Shown piece after piece: positions 1 through 8,549 of a DNA stretch of 40,364 nt; position 1 is the first letter of the stretch, and the number at the start of each line of letters is the position of its first letter. The translations under genes were made by a program, and so were the position numbers. Origin of the DNA: an uncultured Prevotella sp. (GTDB taxonomy: Bacteria; Bacteroidota; Bacteroidia; Bacteroidales; Bacteroidaceae); assembly GCA_902477645.1 (NCBI GenBank), contig CABSIA010000009.1:1-40364 (forward strand), read 5' to 3'. Under the pieces are notes generated by a model that was not told the DNA's origin, did no database searches, and was given only the letters and a program-made list of their open reading frames with translations.

Positions 1-1819
1 CTTTATAGCGGTATGATGCCCGTACCACGGCGCTGGAGCAATTGTGCCCTTTCGTCTCCCCCTCAAGCCACCGGTATCCATTATCCGCATACGCCTGAAG
101 AGTGAATTTGCCAAGATACGCGGTGATGTAGCCTGTGTAGAACCATGAGGTATAGAAATGGCTGTACGAATTACCAAAGTTGAAACAACGCTGCATTCCT
201 CCCGAGGCTGCGGCCTGTAGTTTTTCGGGTATAACCCAATAGCTGGCGTATGCCGTCAGGCACAACAAATCTATCTCTTTCTGATTTATCTGGGTATAGA
301 TGAATTTATCATCCTCCGTACGCTCATAAAGTGCCATGTTTGGCCGGTGGCAATGTCTGTAAAACACATCTGTGAAAGTCGACCAACGTGAATCGTTGTA
401 TGATAAATTCATGGCATGCTCGGTGTCACGAGTTGGTTTCAAGTCTGGATTGCCAACGGTATATTCCATGCTGTTTGTCCTGATTGTGGCATCGCTTGTC
501 ATGGCAATCCGTGAGTCCCTGTTCCTCTGGGAATATGTATAGCGCAACTGCATCCCATGGATAAAATCATACATTACCGTAGCCTTGGGACGGAAAGTCC
601 AATAGTCATATTTATGGGCGTTTTGCTCATAGTTGACATAGCTTGCTCCCAAACCTAACGAATATCTCAGTTTTTTGAGCGAGCCCTTTATCTCCGAGAA
701 CATATAGACATCGTCCTGGTTTGTCTCTGTCAACGCCAAGGCATCACCAGTATAATTATTTTTTGTGTATTTATATCGGTAGTTCAAACCTGCCGAAAGG
801 TTAAAAGGCTTTAGCCGGTTCTCGTATACAATTTCAGACCACGCAGAGGCTGATTTACCATTAACATCGTATTGGTACAGAGTTACCTCATCGTTATAAC
901 TGCTCTGTCTGGTTGAGATATATGTACCGACTGCATTTGCCGTAATTGACTGCCGGGGAGTTATCTGGCGAAAGAAATAAATATCGAGCACAGGTGAGTT
1001 GTTTCTGCCGCTATATCTGCTTGTTGCCATGGATTTGTCCGTCCCGTCAAGAATTTCCTTGACAGAATAGCTCTCTGGAGTTCTGCCCAAAGTCTCGCTC
1101 AACGAAACTTGAAACACGTATGCCGTTGTGTCAGCGAGATTGTAAGTCAGTTTCATATTATGCCCAAACGCCATATACTGTGACTCAATATCGTTGCGCT
1201 CTATGGTATAAACGCTGCCGTCATTTAAGGTATAGTCAGCCACTTGGGTAGATTTTACGCCATTAAGCCTGTAACCATCGCCCCCATACGACACTGTAAA
1301 CTCGCTTTTGCCAAAGTTTCGTTTACCATACACCATTCCGTCGCCTTGCAACGAAGTCAGAGTTGAGGTCAAGTCTGTCCCTAAAGTGTATCCGCTGTCA
1401 GAATTTTTAGTTATAATATTGATAACGAATGCAATTCCGTCACCATATCTGACACCGGGATTGTCTATAAAATCTATCTTGGCAATCAGGTTTGGCTCAA
1501 GTGCCAGCATCTCCTGTTTGCCGACAACAATACCATTAATTCTAATTTGCACGCCACCCATATTTCCAATAGCTGTAACAGAATGGGCAACCTCATCCAC
1601 ACGGATGCGTGGCAGCGATAGTTTCTGCAAAATGCTATATCCGTTAGCCGAGGATTTTTTCTGGGCATCGGTAGGAAATATTATCTTCCCGTCGACCTTG
1701 TTTACAACCTTTGCGCCCTTAACCGTCACCTCGTCAAGCGTAACGGTTTTCTCTTCGTTTTGTGCAAAAGCAGAGAACGGAGATAGGCCAATAAACAGAA
1801 AAGAAATTATACGTTTCAT
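1..1819 (-). CDS. TonB-dependent-type outer-membrane beta-barrel protein (3' end outside window)
   Basis: Reading the minus strand from the ATG at 1819-1817 gives 606 uninterrupted codons to the window edge, so the C-terminus is missing. The first ~20 residues form a signal peptide (MKRIISFLF...AFAQN). The segment TLDEVTVKGAKVV and the plug-like stretch with QIRINGIVVG and YGDGIAFVINIITK match the plug of TonB-dependent receptors. The rest is rich in alternating aromatic and polar residues, as expected of barrel strands, and ends mid-barrel at SYRYK. It lacks the N-terminal carboxypeptidase-regulatory-like domain of SusC proteins, so it fits the 'outer membrane beta-barrel family' better than SusC. 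A membrane-bound regulator gene lies directly upstream on the same strand (stop 103 bp away). The ligand cannot be inferred. Confidence 0.85.
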   Translation of the reverse strand, partial: MKRIISFLFIGLSPFSAFAQNEEKTVTLDEVTVKGAKVVNKVDGKIIFPTDAQKKSSANGYSILQKLSLPRIRVDEVAHSVTAIGNMGGVQIRINGIVVGKQEMLALEPNLIAKIDFIDNPGVRYGDGIAFVINIITKNSDSGYTLGTDLTSTLTSLQGDGMVYGKRNFGKSEFTVSYGGDGYRLNGVKSTQVADYTLNDGSVYTIERNDIESQYMAFGHNMKLTYNLADTTAYVFQVSLSETLGRTPESYSVKEILDGTDKSMATSRYSGRNNSPVLDIYFFRQITPRQSITANAVGTYISTRQSSYNDEVTLYQYDVNGKSASAWSEIVYENRLKPFNLSAGLNYRYKYTKNNYTGDALALTETNQDDVYMFSEIKGSLKKLRYSLGLGASYVNYEQNAHKYDYWTFRPKATVMYDFIHGMQLRYTYSQRNRDSRIAMTSDATIRTNSMEYTVGNPDLKPTRDTEHAMNLSYNDSRWSTFTDVFYRHCHRPNMALYERTEDDKFIYTQINQKEIDLLCLTAYASYWVIPEKLQAAASGGMQRCFNFGNSYSHFYTSWFYTGYITAYLGKFTLQAYADNGYRWLEGETKGHNCSSAVVRASYRYK

Positions 1820-1860
1820 TTGCATCTGATTTTTTTAATTTGATGCAAATGTATAAACGT
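1811..1860 (-). promoter_or_regulatory. Large inverted repeat over the start codon and -7 box of the outer-membrane gene
   Basis: CATTTGCATC (1817-1826) and GATGCAAATG (1842-1851) are perfect 10-bp inverted arms around a 15-bp T-rich spacer. They extend outward as ACGTTT (1811-1816) and AAACGT (1855-1860) with a 3-bp bulge. The left arm contains the start codon. The right arm overlaps a minus-strand TACATTTG box (1853-1846) that fits the Bacteroidota -7 element; no clear -33 TTTG is seen. It could be an operator, possibly for the adjacent winged-helix regulator, or an mRNA hairpin hiding the start codon in a read-through transcript. Both roles are inference. Confidence 0.5.
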
Positions 1861-1922
1861 TTTATCGTAACGCCACTTTATGATGCTGACAATTGTCTGA
1901 CATTTATCCGACAATCATATAA

Positions 1923-2621
1923 CTATTTGATTTTCAACGTATAGCCTCTGCTCCTATCTGTCTCAATTTTCAGGTTACTTTGTGCCTCAATTATCGGTTT
2001 TATGCGCCTGATAAGTGTGTAGAGTGTATCTGTGGCATCAGGTTTCTTTGGCCACAAACGCTCGCAAATCTCCTGTTTCGAAAGCGAATGGCTCTCAGAT
2101 GTCATAAACATTTCGAGCAGAGTATGCTGCATTGGAGTCAGGCAGATTTGCCCGCCACCTGTTGTCATAAACTTATCGTCGGCAAACACTATGCCTCCAT
2201 AACTCACCCCACAGACAAGAAGCTCCGGCCTCGTGCGCCGTATATACCAAAGACTGCCTGCCATCCACAAAATGCCGACAAGCAGAATTGTTCCCGATGC
2301 CTGTTGATCCGACAACATAAAGACTGTGGCGAAATCACAATTGGCCTCGGCTACAAGCTCGGTCTCATGCCGTCCTTTCCTATAAACCGTTCTCATGGCT
2401 ATGCAGGCAGTGTCTCTCAACTCCGCTATTGTCAGATAATTTCGGTAACAGCGTATTGTGTCGGCCGAGACCACATCGCACGGCATTTCGGCAAGTGTCA
2501 GGCTCAAAGCGTTATTGACATCTTTCTCTATCATATTCTTCGCAGTGCGATAGCTGCAAATGCCTGAGCTAAGCGCAGTTGCCATTATAAACAGATTGAT
2601 TATTATCAGCAGTTTTTTCAT
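1923..2621 (-). CDS. Membrane-anchored winged-helix transcriptional regulator (ToxR-like in reverse topology)
   Basis: The 232-residue protein has a hydrophobic segment at about 3-21, a predicted periplasmic domain at ~22-107 and a second hydrophobic segment at ~108-127. RRTR follows that segment on the cytoplasmic side. A C-terminal OmpR/PhoB-type winged helix spans ~135-232 (LTPMQHTLLEMF, LSKQEICERLW, DTLYTLIRRIKPII, IETDRSRGYTL). There is no receiver domain, so it looks like a one-component sensor that binds DNA from the membrane. In ToxR the DNA-binding domain is N-terminal; here it is C-terminal after two membrane spans. The periplasmic part holds four cysteines (48, 58, 73, 95), which could form disulfides. 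It precedes the outer-membrane barrel gene and probably controls it, which is inference from position. Confidence 0.75.
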   Translation of the reverse strand: MKKLLIIINLFIMATALSSGICSYRTAKNMIEKDVNNALSLTLAEMPCDVVSADTIRCYRNYLTIAELRDTACIAMRTVYRKGRHETELVAEANCDFATVFMLSDQQASGTILLVGILWMAGSLWYIRRTRPELLVCGVSYGGIVFADDKFMTTGGGQICLTPMQHTLLEMFMTSESHSLSKQEICERLWPKKPDATDTLYTLIRRIKPIIEAQSNLKIETDRSRGYTLKIK

Positions 2622-2713
2622 GAAGATCTATTATTTAATGTAAAATAAAAGACTATTATTGACAAAAAACAGCATAGGACAGCAGATTTATTGCGTCTGC
2701 AATTTTTGCAATG

Positions 2714-3004
2714 TCAGCGACGTGTCTTTCCGAAAAGGTCGGAATGGGTTCCCGTGGAAAGCATAAGCAGGATCAGCTCATCATCATTTTGCTCCCATGT
2801 CAAGAGCCAATCAGAAGCAATGTGCGCCTCCCATTCTCCAGCATGATTACCGCTCAGCATGTGAGGATGATATTCCAAAGGCAACGAGCCTATAGATGCC
2901 AAAATCTTTATTGCTGCCCTTAATTTTTCAATCGGATAGCCTCGTTTTTGACAACGTTTCAATGATTTTTCAAACAACTTGGTGGTAAGTACACGATATT
3001 TCAT
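2714..3004 (-). CDS. yafQ: YafQ-family mRNA interferase toxin
   Basis: The 96-residue protein has the RelE-fold signature of YafQ toxins: LPLEYHPHMLSGNHAGEWEAH, SDWLLTWEQNDDELILL and the ending TGTHSDLFGK. The residues matching YafQ active-site positions are present: His48, His61, Asp65, Trp66, His87 and Phe91. YafQ toxins cleave mRNA in the ribosomal A site. The start ATG overlaps the antitoxin stop codon by 4 bases (ATGA), the usual translational coupling in such modules. Length and residues suggest an intact toxin. Confidence 0.9.
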   Translation of the reverse strand: MKYRVLTTKLFEKSLKRCQKRGYPIEKLRAAIKILASIGSLPLEYHPHMLSGNHAGEWEAHIASDWLLTWEQNDDELILLMLSTGTHSDLFGKTRR

Positions 3005-3234
3005 ACGCCAAGTATTTCATTAAACATCTCATCTACGCTATTCCAACTCGTTACACGCCCGGCTCTTGCATCCTCACGCGCCAAATCCATCTCTGTCTTT
3101 CGAGGCCGCTTAACGGAAATTTTACTTACGCCACGCATCATTTTTATCGCACGCTTAAGGTCATTGATGAGTGAAGCGTCATCAATAGTAACTATCAATT
3201 GATTTTGTGAAGACAATGTTGTTGTATTTGCCAT
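3001..3234 (-). CDS. Antitoxin of the YafQ module (RelB/DinJ-like position)
   Basis: This 77-residue protein lies directly upstream of and overlaps the YafQ-type toxin gene. It starts with a short beta-like segment (NQLIVTIDD) and continues with a charged middle (KISVKRPRKTEMDLAREDARAGRV). It ends with a hydrophobic patch (VDEMFNEIL), a layout typical of antitoxins that wrap the toxin with their C-terminus. The family assignment rests on position and layout more than on a clear motif. It should neutralise the toxin and, by analogy, repress the promoter at 3303-3333. Confidence 0.75.
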   Translation of the reverse strand: MANTTTLSSQNQLIVTIDDASLINDLKRAIKMMRGVSKISVKRPRKTEMDLAREDARAGRVTSWNSVDEMFNEILGV

Positions 3235-3302
3235 AATACTTAATTTTTATATCCTATAATATTCTTGTGATTTGGTATTGCTGAATGCAGCCTATTTTTT
3301 GG

Positions 3303-3333
3303 CAAAGTTACAAAAAAAACGATAGAAAACAAA
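3303..3333 (-). promoter_or_regulatory. Promoter of the toxin-antitoxin operon
   Basis: On the minus strand TTTG (3333-3330), a 19-bp spacer and TAACTTTG (3310-3303) match the Bacteroidota primary-sigma promoter at both boxes. Transcription would start near 3296, giving a ~60-nt leader before the antitoxin ATG at 3234. Confidence 0.65.
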
Positions 3334-3414
3334 TATACTCCCGTTTTTTATTGTGTTAAATGAAGGTTAAGAAGGTTTTAAATATAAATCAATGTTATAA
3401 AAAAGGAAGATTTC

Positions 3415-3445
3415 ATTGCTATTTCACTAATTTCCACTAAATTTG
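3415..3445 (+). promoter_or_regulatory. Promoter for the SH3-tailed exported protein
   Basis: ATTG (3415-3418), 19 bp, then TAAATTTG (3438-3445) fits the Bacteroidota promoter with one mismatch in the -33 box. The predicted start near 3452 is ~20 nt before the ATG at 3473. It is divergent to the toxin-antitoxin promoter. Confidence 0.55.
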
Positions 3446-3472
3446 CAGACATAAAGTCAAAAAGCAGCAGGA

Positions 3473-4780
3473 ATGAGAAGAATATTATCACTGTTTTGCA
3501 TAATGGCATGCTCAGCCATGCATGTTTTTGCCAACGACGGCGTGTACTACACGAGCGGAAACTTTCTTGTTCCCGTCAGCGAGACAGACATATCGGTGGT
3601 GAAAGAAATTTTGACGATAACAATTGGTGAGGACAGCATGGCGACGGTAGACGTATACTACGAATTTGAAAACCCGAGAAAGCCAAAGACGGTCACTATG
3701 GCTTTCGAGGCTACCCCGCCATACAACACATGGAACCGTAGTGTAAACCGCAACGGCGTGCATCCGTATATCAAAGATTTCACCGTCACCATGAACGACA
3801 AACAACTCGACTACAGCAACGCACTGGTTGCCACACGGTTTGACGCAAACGTATATAAGGCTGATTTCAAGCCTCTCGACCTCTCGCAATGGAAAACTTA
3901 CGGTGAGGTGCCAGACTCTATCCTGCCCGAGCCTGACGCCCTTTACAACGATGCGCTCGACAGTCTGACAGCTTTCTCATACGCCTATTTTTTTGAGGCG
4001 CCATTTGTGCGTGGCAAAAACACCGTACACCACACCTACCGCTACCAGATGAGCTACAACATCATGGAGAAATTCAACATACCCTATTGGCTCACTCCGG
4101 CTACAAGATGGGCTAACGGACAGGTCGATGACTTCACGCTGAGGATTAAATCGGAAGGCTACACTGAATTTTGCCTTGCCGACTCTTTATTCTGCCAATC
4201 CGAATTTACATCGTCTAAGGGTAACAAGCCTCATCACATTAAGCTCGACAATGGAGACAAGGTGCTGTATTCCCAAATTGACCCAGACGATACTATAGAA
4301 TGGCATACAACAAATTTCCGTCCTGTTGCCGACATGAGCATAAACTACCCTATATGGGAAGGCATGGCGGCTGCTGACAGATGGAGAACATCGGCAAAGG
4401 TTGTAATAAATGCCGGGGGAGAGGTTATGAGGTATACAGGCGAGTGCGACGACAGCTATTTCGTCAACGTACAAGACTGGGGATTTGTACCCAAAGAGGG
4501 TTGCAGGGTTGCAGAATACAATGCCGCAAACGGACAGGGATGCGTTGTGCCGGATATAGAAAAAGGCTTCATAAATGTGAGACAACGCCCCACGGCCAAC
4601 AGCAAGGTCATTGCAAAGATAGAGGTTGTAGAGGGGGATATTCCAGAAGTCTTCGACTGCAAGGGACTTGTCGCCCCCATTGACAACACATACACAAAAT
4701 GGTACATAATAGAAATAGACGGCAAAAAAGGGTATGTAAGCAGTGACCTCATGGTGTGGGATGCCATAAACACCTATTAA
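3473..4780 (+). CDS. Exported protein with DUF4424-like region and C-terminal SH3-like domain
   Basis: The 435-residue product begins with a signal peptide (MRRILSLFCIMACSAMHVFA). The mature N-terminus, NDGVYYTSGNFLVPVSETDISVVKEILTI, resembles DUF4424-type proteins, which share an 'NDG...GNLVPL...ISVRKE' opening and a YEFENP-like motif (VYYEFENPRKPKTV). The last ~80 residues (INVRQRPTANSKVIAKIE ... KWYIIEIDGKKGYVSSDLMVW) fit a bacterial SH3 domain, which often binds peptidoglycan. It probably acts in the periplasm or at the outer membrane; no catalytic motif is seen. The M16 peptidase gene follows 36 bp downstream on the same strand and may be co-transcribed. Confidence 0.75.
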   Translation: MRRILSLFCIMACSAMHVFANDGVYYTSGNFLVPVSETDISVVKEILTITIGEDSMATVDVYYEFENPRKPKTVTMAFEATPPYNTWNRSVNRNGVHPYIKDFTVTMNDKQLDYSNALVATRFDANVYKADFKPLDLSQWKTYGEVPDSILPEPDALYNDALDSLTAFSYAYFFEAPFVRGKNTVHHTYRYQMSYNIMEKFNIPYWLTPATRWANGQVDDFTLRIKSEGYTEFCLADSLFCQSEFTSSKGNKPHHIKLDNGDKVLYSQIDPDDTIEWHTTNFRPVADMSINYPIWEGMAAADRWRTSAKVVINAGGEVMRYTGECDDSYFVNVQDWGFVPKEGCRVAEYNAANGQGCVVPDIEKGFINVRQRPTANSKVIAKIEVVEGDIPEVFDCKGLVAPIDNTYTKWYIIEIDGKKGYVSSDLMVWDAINTY

Positions 4781-4816
4781 AATTCTCAACAGATAGAATA
4801 TTTTTAAACATACAGT

Positions 4817-7723
4817 ATGAAACGAAAATCATTTTTTTTAGTGCTCTTTGCGCTTTTGGCCCCATTGGGCGTCACGGCAAAGGACTACAAATATCAGACC
4901 GTCAAGGGCGACCTGATGAATTCGAGAATCTACGCCCTGGACAACGGGATGAAGGTGTATCTCACAGTGAACAACGAAAAACCACGCATACAGACTTATA
5001 TAGCCGTACGCACAGGCAGCCGCAACGACCCCGCTGAGACTACGGGCCTGGCCCACTATTTCGAGCACCTGATGTTCAAGGGAACAAATCATTTCGGCAC
5101 TTCCGACTATGATAAAGAGGTGCCTCTGCTCGAGGAAATAAAAAAACGGTTTGAGGAATACCGCAAAGTAACCGACCCGGAATTGCGCAGGGAAATGTAC
5201 CACGGCATAGACTCTGTATCGCAGCTTGCCGCACAGTACAACATACCAAACGAGTACGACAAGCTGATGTCGAGCATCGGCGCACAGGGCACAAACGCCT
5301 ACACGTCGAGCGATGTGACATGCTACACCGAGGATATTCCATCAAACGAGGTGGAGAACTGGCTGAAAATCCAGAACGACCGTTTCAGAAATTCCGTTAT
5401 CAGAGGTTTCCACACCGAGCTTGAGGCTGTCTACGAGGAGTACAACATGTCGCTGACAAAAGACTTCCGTAAAGTTTTCAGCGCCATGGGCAAACTGCTG
5501 TACCCTACCCACCCCTACGGAACACAGACCACCCTTGGCACACAGGAACATCTGAAAAATCCGTCGATTGTAAACATTGAGAACTACTACAAACGCTACT
5601 ATGTGCCCAACAACATAGCCGTCTGCATGTCGGGAGACTTCGATCCCGATGTCGTGATTGCACAGATTGACAAATATTTCGGCTCGTGGGCACCAAACAA
5701 GAGTCTCTCCCGTCCTGAGTTCCCTGCCCTTGCTCCGATAACAGCGCCAAAGGACACATCCATAATAGGCCTCGAGAGCGAGAACATCACTTTAGCATGG
5801 CGGTTTGGCGAGGCGGCCAACCTTGCCACTGACACACTTGAGGTTTTGGCAAAGATGATTGCCAACGGCAAGGCTGGTGTTATGGAGATTGACCTTGAGC
5901 AGCCTATGAAAGTGCAAAGCGTACAAGCATTCCCGTATGCGCAAACCGACTACACGGCGTTCGTTCTTTTAGGTACGCCTAACGAGGGACAAAAGCTTGA
6001 GGAAGTCCGCTCGCTGCTTCTCGACGAGATTGAGAAAATGAAACGCGGCGAGTTCTCCGACGACCTTTTGCCTTCTGTAAAGAACAACATGAAACTCAAT
6101 TTCTACGAGTCGCTGCTCGACAACGAGAGCCGCGCCGACATGTTTGTTGAGTCGTTTGTAAACGGCAGACCATGGGATGTGGCCGCAACAACCATTGACC
6201 GCATATCGGGCATAACAAAACAACAGATGGTGGACTTCATAAAACGCCATTTCGCAGACAACTACGCATGTGTGTACAAACGTCAGGGCGAAGACACGAC
6301 ACTCGCAAAAATCGACAAGCCGCAGATTACGCCAATACCTGCCAACCGCCATCTTCAGAGCAAGTTCCTTGCCGAGATAGCCGCTTCAGAGGCTGAGCCG
6401 ATACAACCTGTTTTCGTTGACTACAACAAAGACATGACCATCACGAAAACCAAGCAGGGGCTGCCGGTACTGTACAAGCAGAACACACAGGACGGACTCT
6501 TCACGCTCGCATTCCGCTACGAGTTTGGCGGTGAGGATGTAAAAGGTCTCGACCTTGCACCGCAATATCTGTATTATATAGGCACCGACAAGAAATCGTC
6601 GGCTGAAATCAAGCAGGAGTTCTACAAACTGGCATGCAACTACAGCATCAGTGCCGATGACGACGCTCTTACAATCTCGCTCACCGGACTGAACGAGAAT
6701 ATGCCTAAGGCACTGGCTCTGCTCGAAGATTTTCTGCATAACGCCAAGGCCGACCGTGAGTCGTACGACAATTTTGTGGCTCTCGTAGCAAAACAGCGCA
6801 AGGATGCCAAGACAAACCAGCAGCAGAATTTCTCGGTTCTGATGAACTATGGCGAATACGGAAAATACAACTCATGGACAAACACATTGAGCCACAGCGA
6901 GTTGCAGAACGCCGACCCGAACATGCTGCCCGACATGCTGCGCAATCTGAACAACATAGAGCACAGAGTTCTTTACTTCGGAGCTACACCAGAGAAGGAA
7001 TTTTTGGCTATGCTCGCCAAAACCCACAAAACTCCGAAAAAGCTCGCTGCGGCACCTAAAGGAAAGCCATACAAGGAGCAAATCACGCCAAAGAACGAGA
7101 CCATAATTGCGCCGTACGATGCAAAAAACATCTATATGATAGAGCTTAGCAACGAGGGACGCCAGTGGAACGCCAACGAATATCCGGTACAACGGCTTTT
7201 CAACGAATATTTCGGCGGCGGCATGAACGCCATTGTCTTCCAAGAACTCCGTGAGGCACGCGGACTGGCATACAGCGCAAGCGCACGGTATACCACACCG
7301 TCAAAGAAGGACGACCCGGAAAGTTTCTACACCTTCATCATCACCCAAAACGATAAAATGACGGACTGCATCCGCACTTTCCGTGAAATCATAGACACAA
7401 TTCCACAGTCGGAGAGCGCATTCAACATTGCTAAACAAAACCTGACAAAGACTCTGCAGACGGCACGCACTACCCGTTTCAACGTTCTGTGGTCTTACCT
7501 CAACATGGAGAAATTGGGACTGAGCGAGAGTCTGTCAAAACGCACATACGAGGCTCTGCCGTCTCTTACTCTCAACGACGTTGTAGACTTCGAGAAAAAG
7601 AACATTGTCGGCAAGCCGCGCCTGCGCCTGATACTGGGCAACAAGGATGAGCTCGACATCAAGGCACTTGAAAAGCTCGGACCTGTAAAATATTTGACAA
7701 CCGAGGAGATATTCGGTTACTAA
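4817..7723 (+). CDS. Periplasmic M16 (insulinase/pitrilysin) zinc metallopeptidase
   Basis: The 968-residue protein has a signal peptide (MKRKSFFLVLFALLAPLGVTA). The inverted zinc motif HxxEH is HYFEH at residues 80-84, followed by LMFKGT. The third zinc ligand should be one of the glutamates in TELEAVYEEYN (~200-210). A second peptidase-like half follows: the region around 540-960 includes FNEYFGGGMNAIVFQELREARGLAYSAS, the substrate-binding R-Y type region of M16 C-terminal domains. Both halves in one chain and the length fit the standard ~930-970 residue Bacteroidales M16 proteins. It likely degrades peptides in the periplasm. A strong hairpin follows the stop. Confidence 0.92.
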   Translation: MKRKSFFLVLFALLAPLGVTAKDYKYQTVKGDLMNSRIYALDNGMKVYLTVNNEKPRIQTYIAVRTGSRNDPAETTGLAHYFEHLMFKGTNHFGTSDYDKEVPLLEEIKKRFEEYRKVTDPELRREMYHGIDSVSQLAAQYNIPNEYDKLMSSIGAQGTNAYTSSDVTCYTEDIPSNEVENWLKIQNDRFRNSVIRGFHTELEAVYEEYNMSLTKDFRKVFSAMGKLLYPTHPYGTQTTLGTQEHLKNPSIVNIENYYKRYYVPNNIAVCMSGDFDPDVVIAQIDKYFGSWAPNKSLSRPEFPALAPITAPKDTSIIGLESENITLAWRFGEAANLATDTLEVLAKMIANGKAGVMEIDLEQPMKVQSVQAFPYAQTDYTAFVLLGTPNEGQKLEEVRSLLLDEIEKMKRGEFSDDLLPSVKNNMKLNFYESLLDNESRADMFVESFVNGRPWDVAATTIDRISGITKQQMVDFIKRHFADNYACVYKRQGEDTTLAKIDKPQITPIPANRHLQSKFLAEIAASEAEPIQPVFVDYNKDMTITKTKQGLPVLYKQNTQDGLFTLAFRYEFGGEDVKGLDLAPQYLYYIGTDKKSSAEIKQEFYKLACNYSISADDDALTISLTGLNENMPKALALLEDFLHNAKADRESYDNFVALVAKQRKDAKTNQQQNFSVLMNYGEYGKYNSWTNTLSHSELQNADPNMLPDMLRNLNNIEHRVLYFGATPEKEFLAMLAKTHKTPKKLAAAPKGKPYKEQITPKNETIIAPYDAKNIYMIELSNEGRQWNANEYPVQRLFNEYFGGGMNAIVFQELREARGLAYSASARYTTPSKKDDPESFYTFIITQNDKMTDCIRTFREIIDTIPQSESAFNIAKQNLTKTLQTARTTRFNVLWSYLNMEKLGLSESLSKRTYEALPSLTLNDVVDFEKKNIVGKPRLRLILGNKDELDIKALEKLGPVKYLTTEEIFGY

Positions 7724-7772
7724 GCCGGCTGATTATAACACCTGCCAGCAGGTAATCGGGCGAACAGCTCAA

Positions 7773-7819
7773 GAGGCTCCGTAACATTCTGATATTATGA
7801 ATGTTACGAAGCCTCTTTA
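7773..7819 (+). terminator. Hairpin terminator after the M16 gene
   Basis: GAGGCT-c-CGTAACATTC (from 7773) pairs with GAATGTTACG-a-AGCCTC (to 7815), a 16-bp stem with one mismatch. It is followed by a short T-rich tract. It lies ~50 bp past the M16 stop. Confidence 0.7.
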
Positions 7820-7844
7820 TTACGTGCCAAATTTTGAGAAAAAA

Positions 7845-7955
7845 TGAAGTCCACTTTCAAAGGCTCATGAAGCCGCTTTCAATGGCATTTGAAACAGCCT
7901 TCATTGGCACTTGAAGCAGGCTTCATTTGCCAACGAAGTTGAGTTCATTTTTATG
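7845..7955. repeat. Array of five palindromic units with 22-23 bp period
   Basis: TGAAG-type left arms begin at 7845, 7868, 7890, 7912 and 7934 (the last with C for T), so the spacing is 23, 22, 22 and 22 bp. Each unit is an imperfect palindrome such as TGAAGCCGCTTTCA, TGAAACAGCCTTCA or TGAAGCAGGCTTCA. An ~8-bp linker containing GGC or TGCC follows (ATGGCATT, TTGGCACT). The array lies between two convergent genes. No open reading frame of interest crosses it. Confidence 0.65.
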
Positions 7956-8013
7956 CGTATTTTAAATCTTCCCGAAATTATTTTACGTTTCATATTCGGA
8001 ATAACGAAAATCG

Positions 8014-8538
8014 TCATTTCACAATCTTATAATAATCCTCACGCCTTGGTTTCACGGTCTTTGGTTGCGATGCCGCATACCCGAGCGACAAAGCGCCGAT
8101 GCCGACCAATCCGTCGGGCAAGCCAAATTCTCTCATCATGGCCTTGCCCTCTTCTGTGGCGAACATAGCATCCTCACGGTTTATCCAGCAAGACGCCAAA
8201 CCGATGGAATGCGCCGCAAGCATCATGGTGCCAAGCACAAGACTACCGTCGCGCTCACGGTTATAGTTGTCAGCCGATGCAAAAACCAAAACTATTGTCG
8301 GCGCGCCATAATAAGGATTGCTTGTAACCCCCATCTCCCTGGCATTCATTGCCACCAGCCGGCTGACAGTCTCCTCATTCTGCACAGCCACAATCCACGG
8401 GTCTTGGGTGCCATGTCCGGTGGGTGCCCAGGTGCCTGCCTCAAGCACAGTCTTCAGTTCCTCGTCCGTTATCTGCTCAGGCTTAAAACGGCGGATTGAG
8501 CGACGCTCACGTATTGATTTTAAAACTTCATTTTCCAT
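8014..8538 (-). CDS. Nitroreductase-family FMN oxidoreductase
   Basis: The 174-residue protein begins MENEVLKSIRERRSIRRFKPEQITDEEL, the FMN-phosphate-binding RRSIRRF motif of the nitroreductase fold. WAPTGHGTQDPWIVAV, DGSLVLGTMMLAAHSIGLASCWINR and LVGIGALSLGYAAS are the standard flavin-pocket and helix segments. The length fits small single-domain members that act as dimers. The natural substrate of such enzymes is rarely clear. It is the last gene of a minus-strand run of small genes, 11 bp after its neighbour. Confidence 0.92.
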   Translation of the reverse strand: MENEVLKSIRERRSIRRFKPEQITDEELKTVLEAGTWAPTGHGTQDPWIVAVQNEETVSRLVAMNAREMGVTSNPYYGAPTIVLVFASADNYNRERDGSLVLGTMMLAAHSIGLASCWINREDAMFATEEGKAMMREFGLPDGLVGIGALSLGYAASQPKTVKPRREDYYKIVK

Positions 8539-8549
8539 ATTTTTTAAGT

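Noticed and set aside
1308..1829. A 173-codon plus-strand frame opposite the outer-membrane gene
   Set aside because: It is antisense to a continuous barrel-protein reading with signal peptide and plug motifs, and its own product has no recognisable features.
4187..4789. A 200-codon minus-strand frame opposite the SH3-tailed protein
   Set aside because: It is a shadow of the plus-strand gene, whose product has a signal peptide and known domains; the antisense product is rich in Cys/Val/Tyr without pattern.
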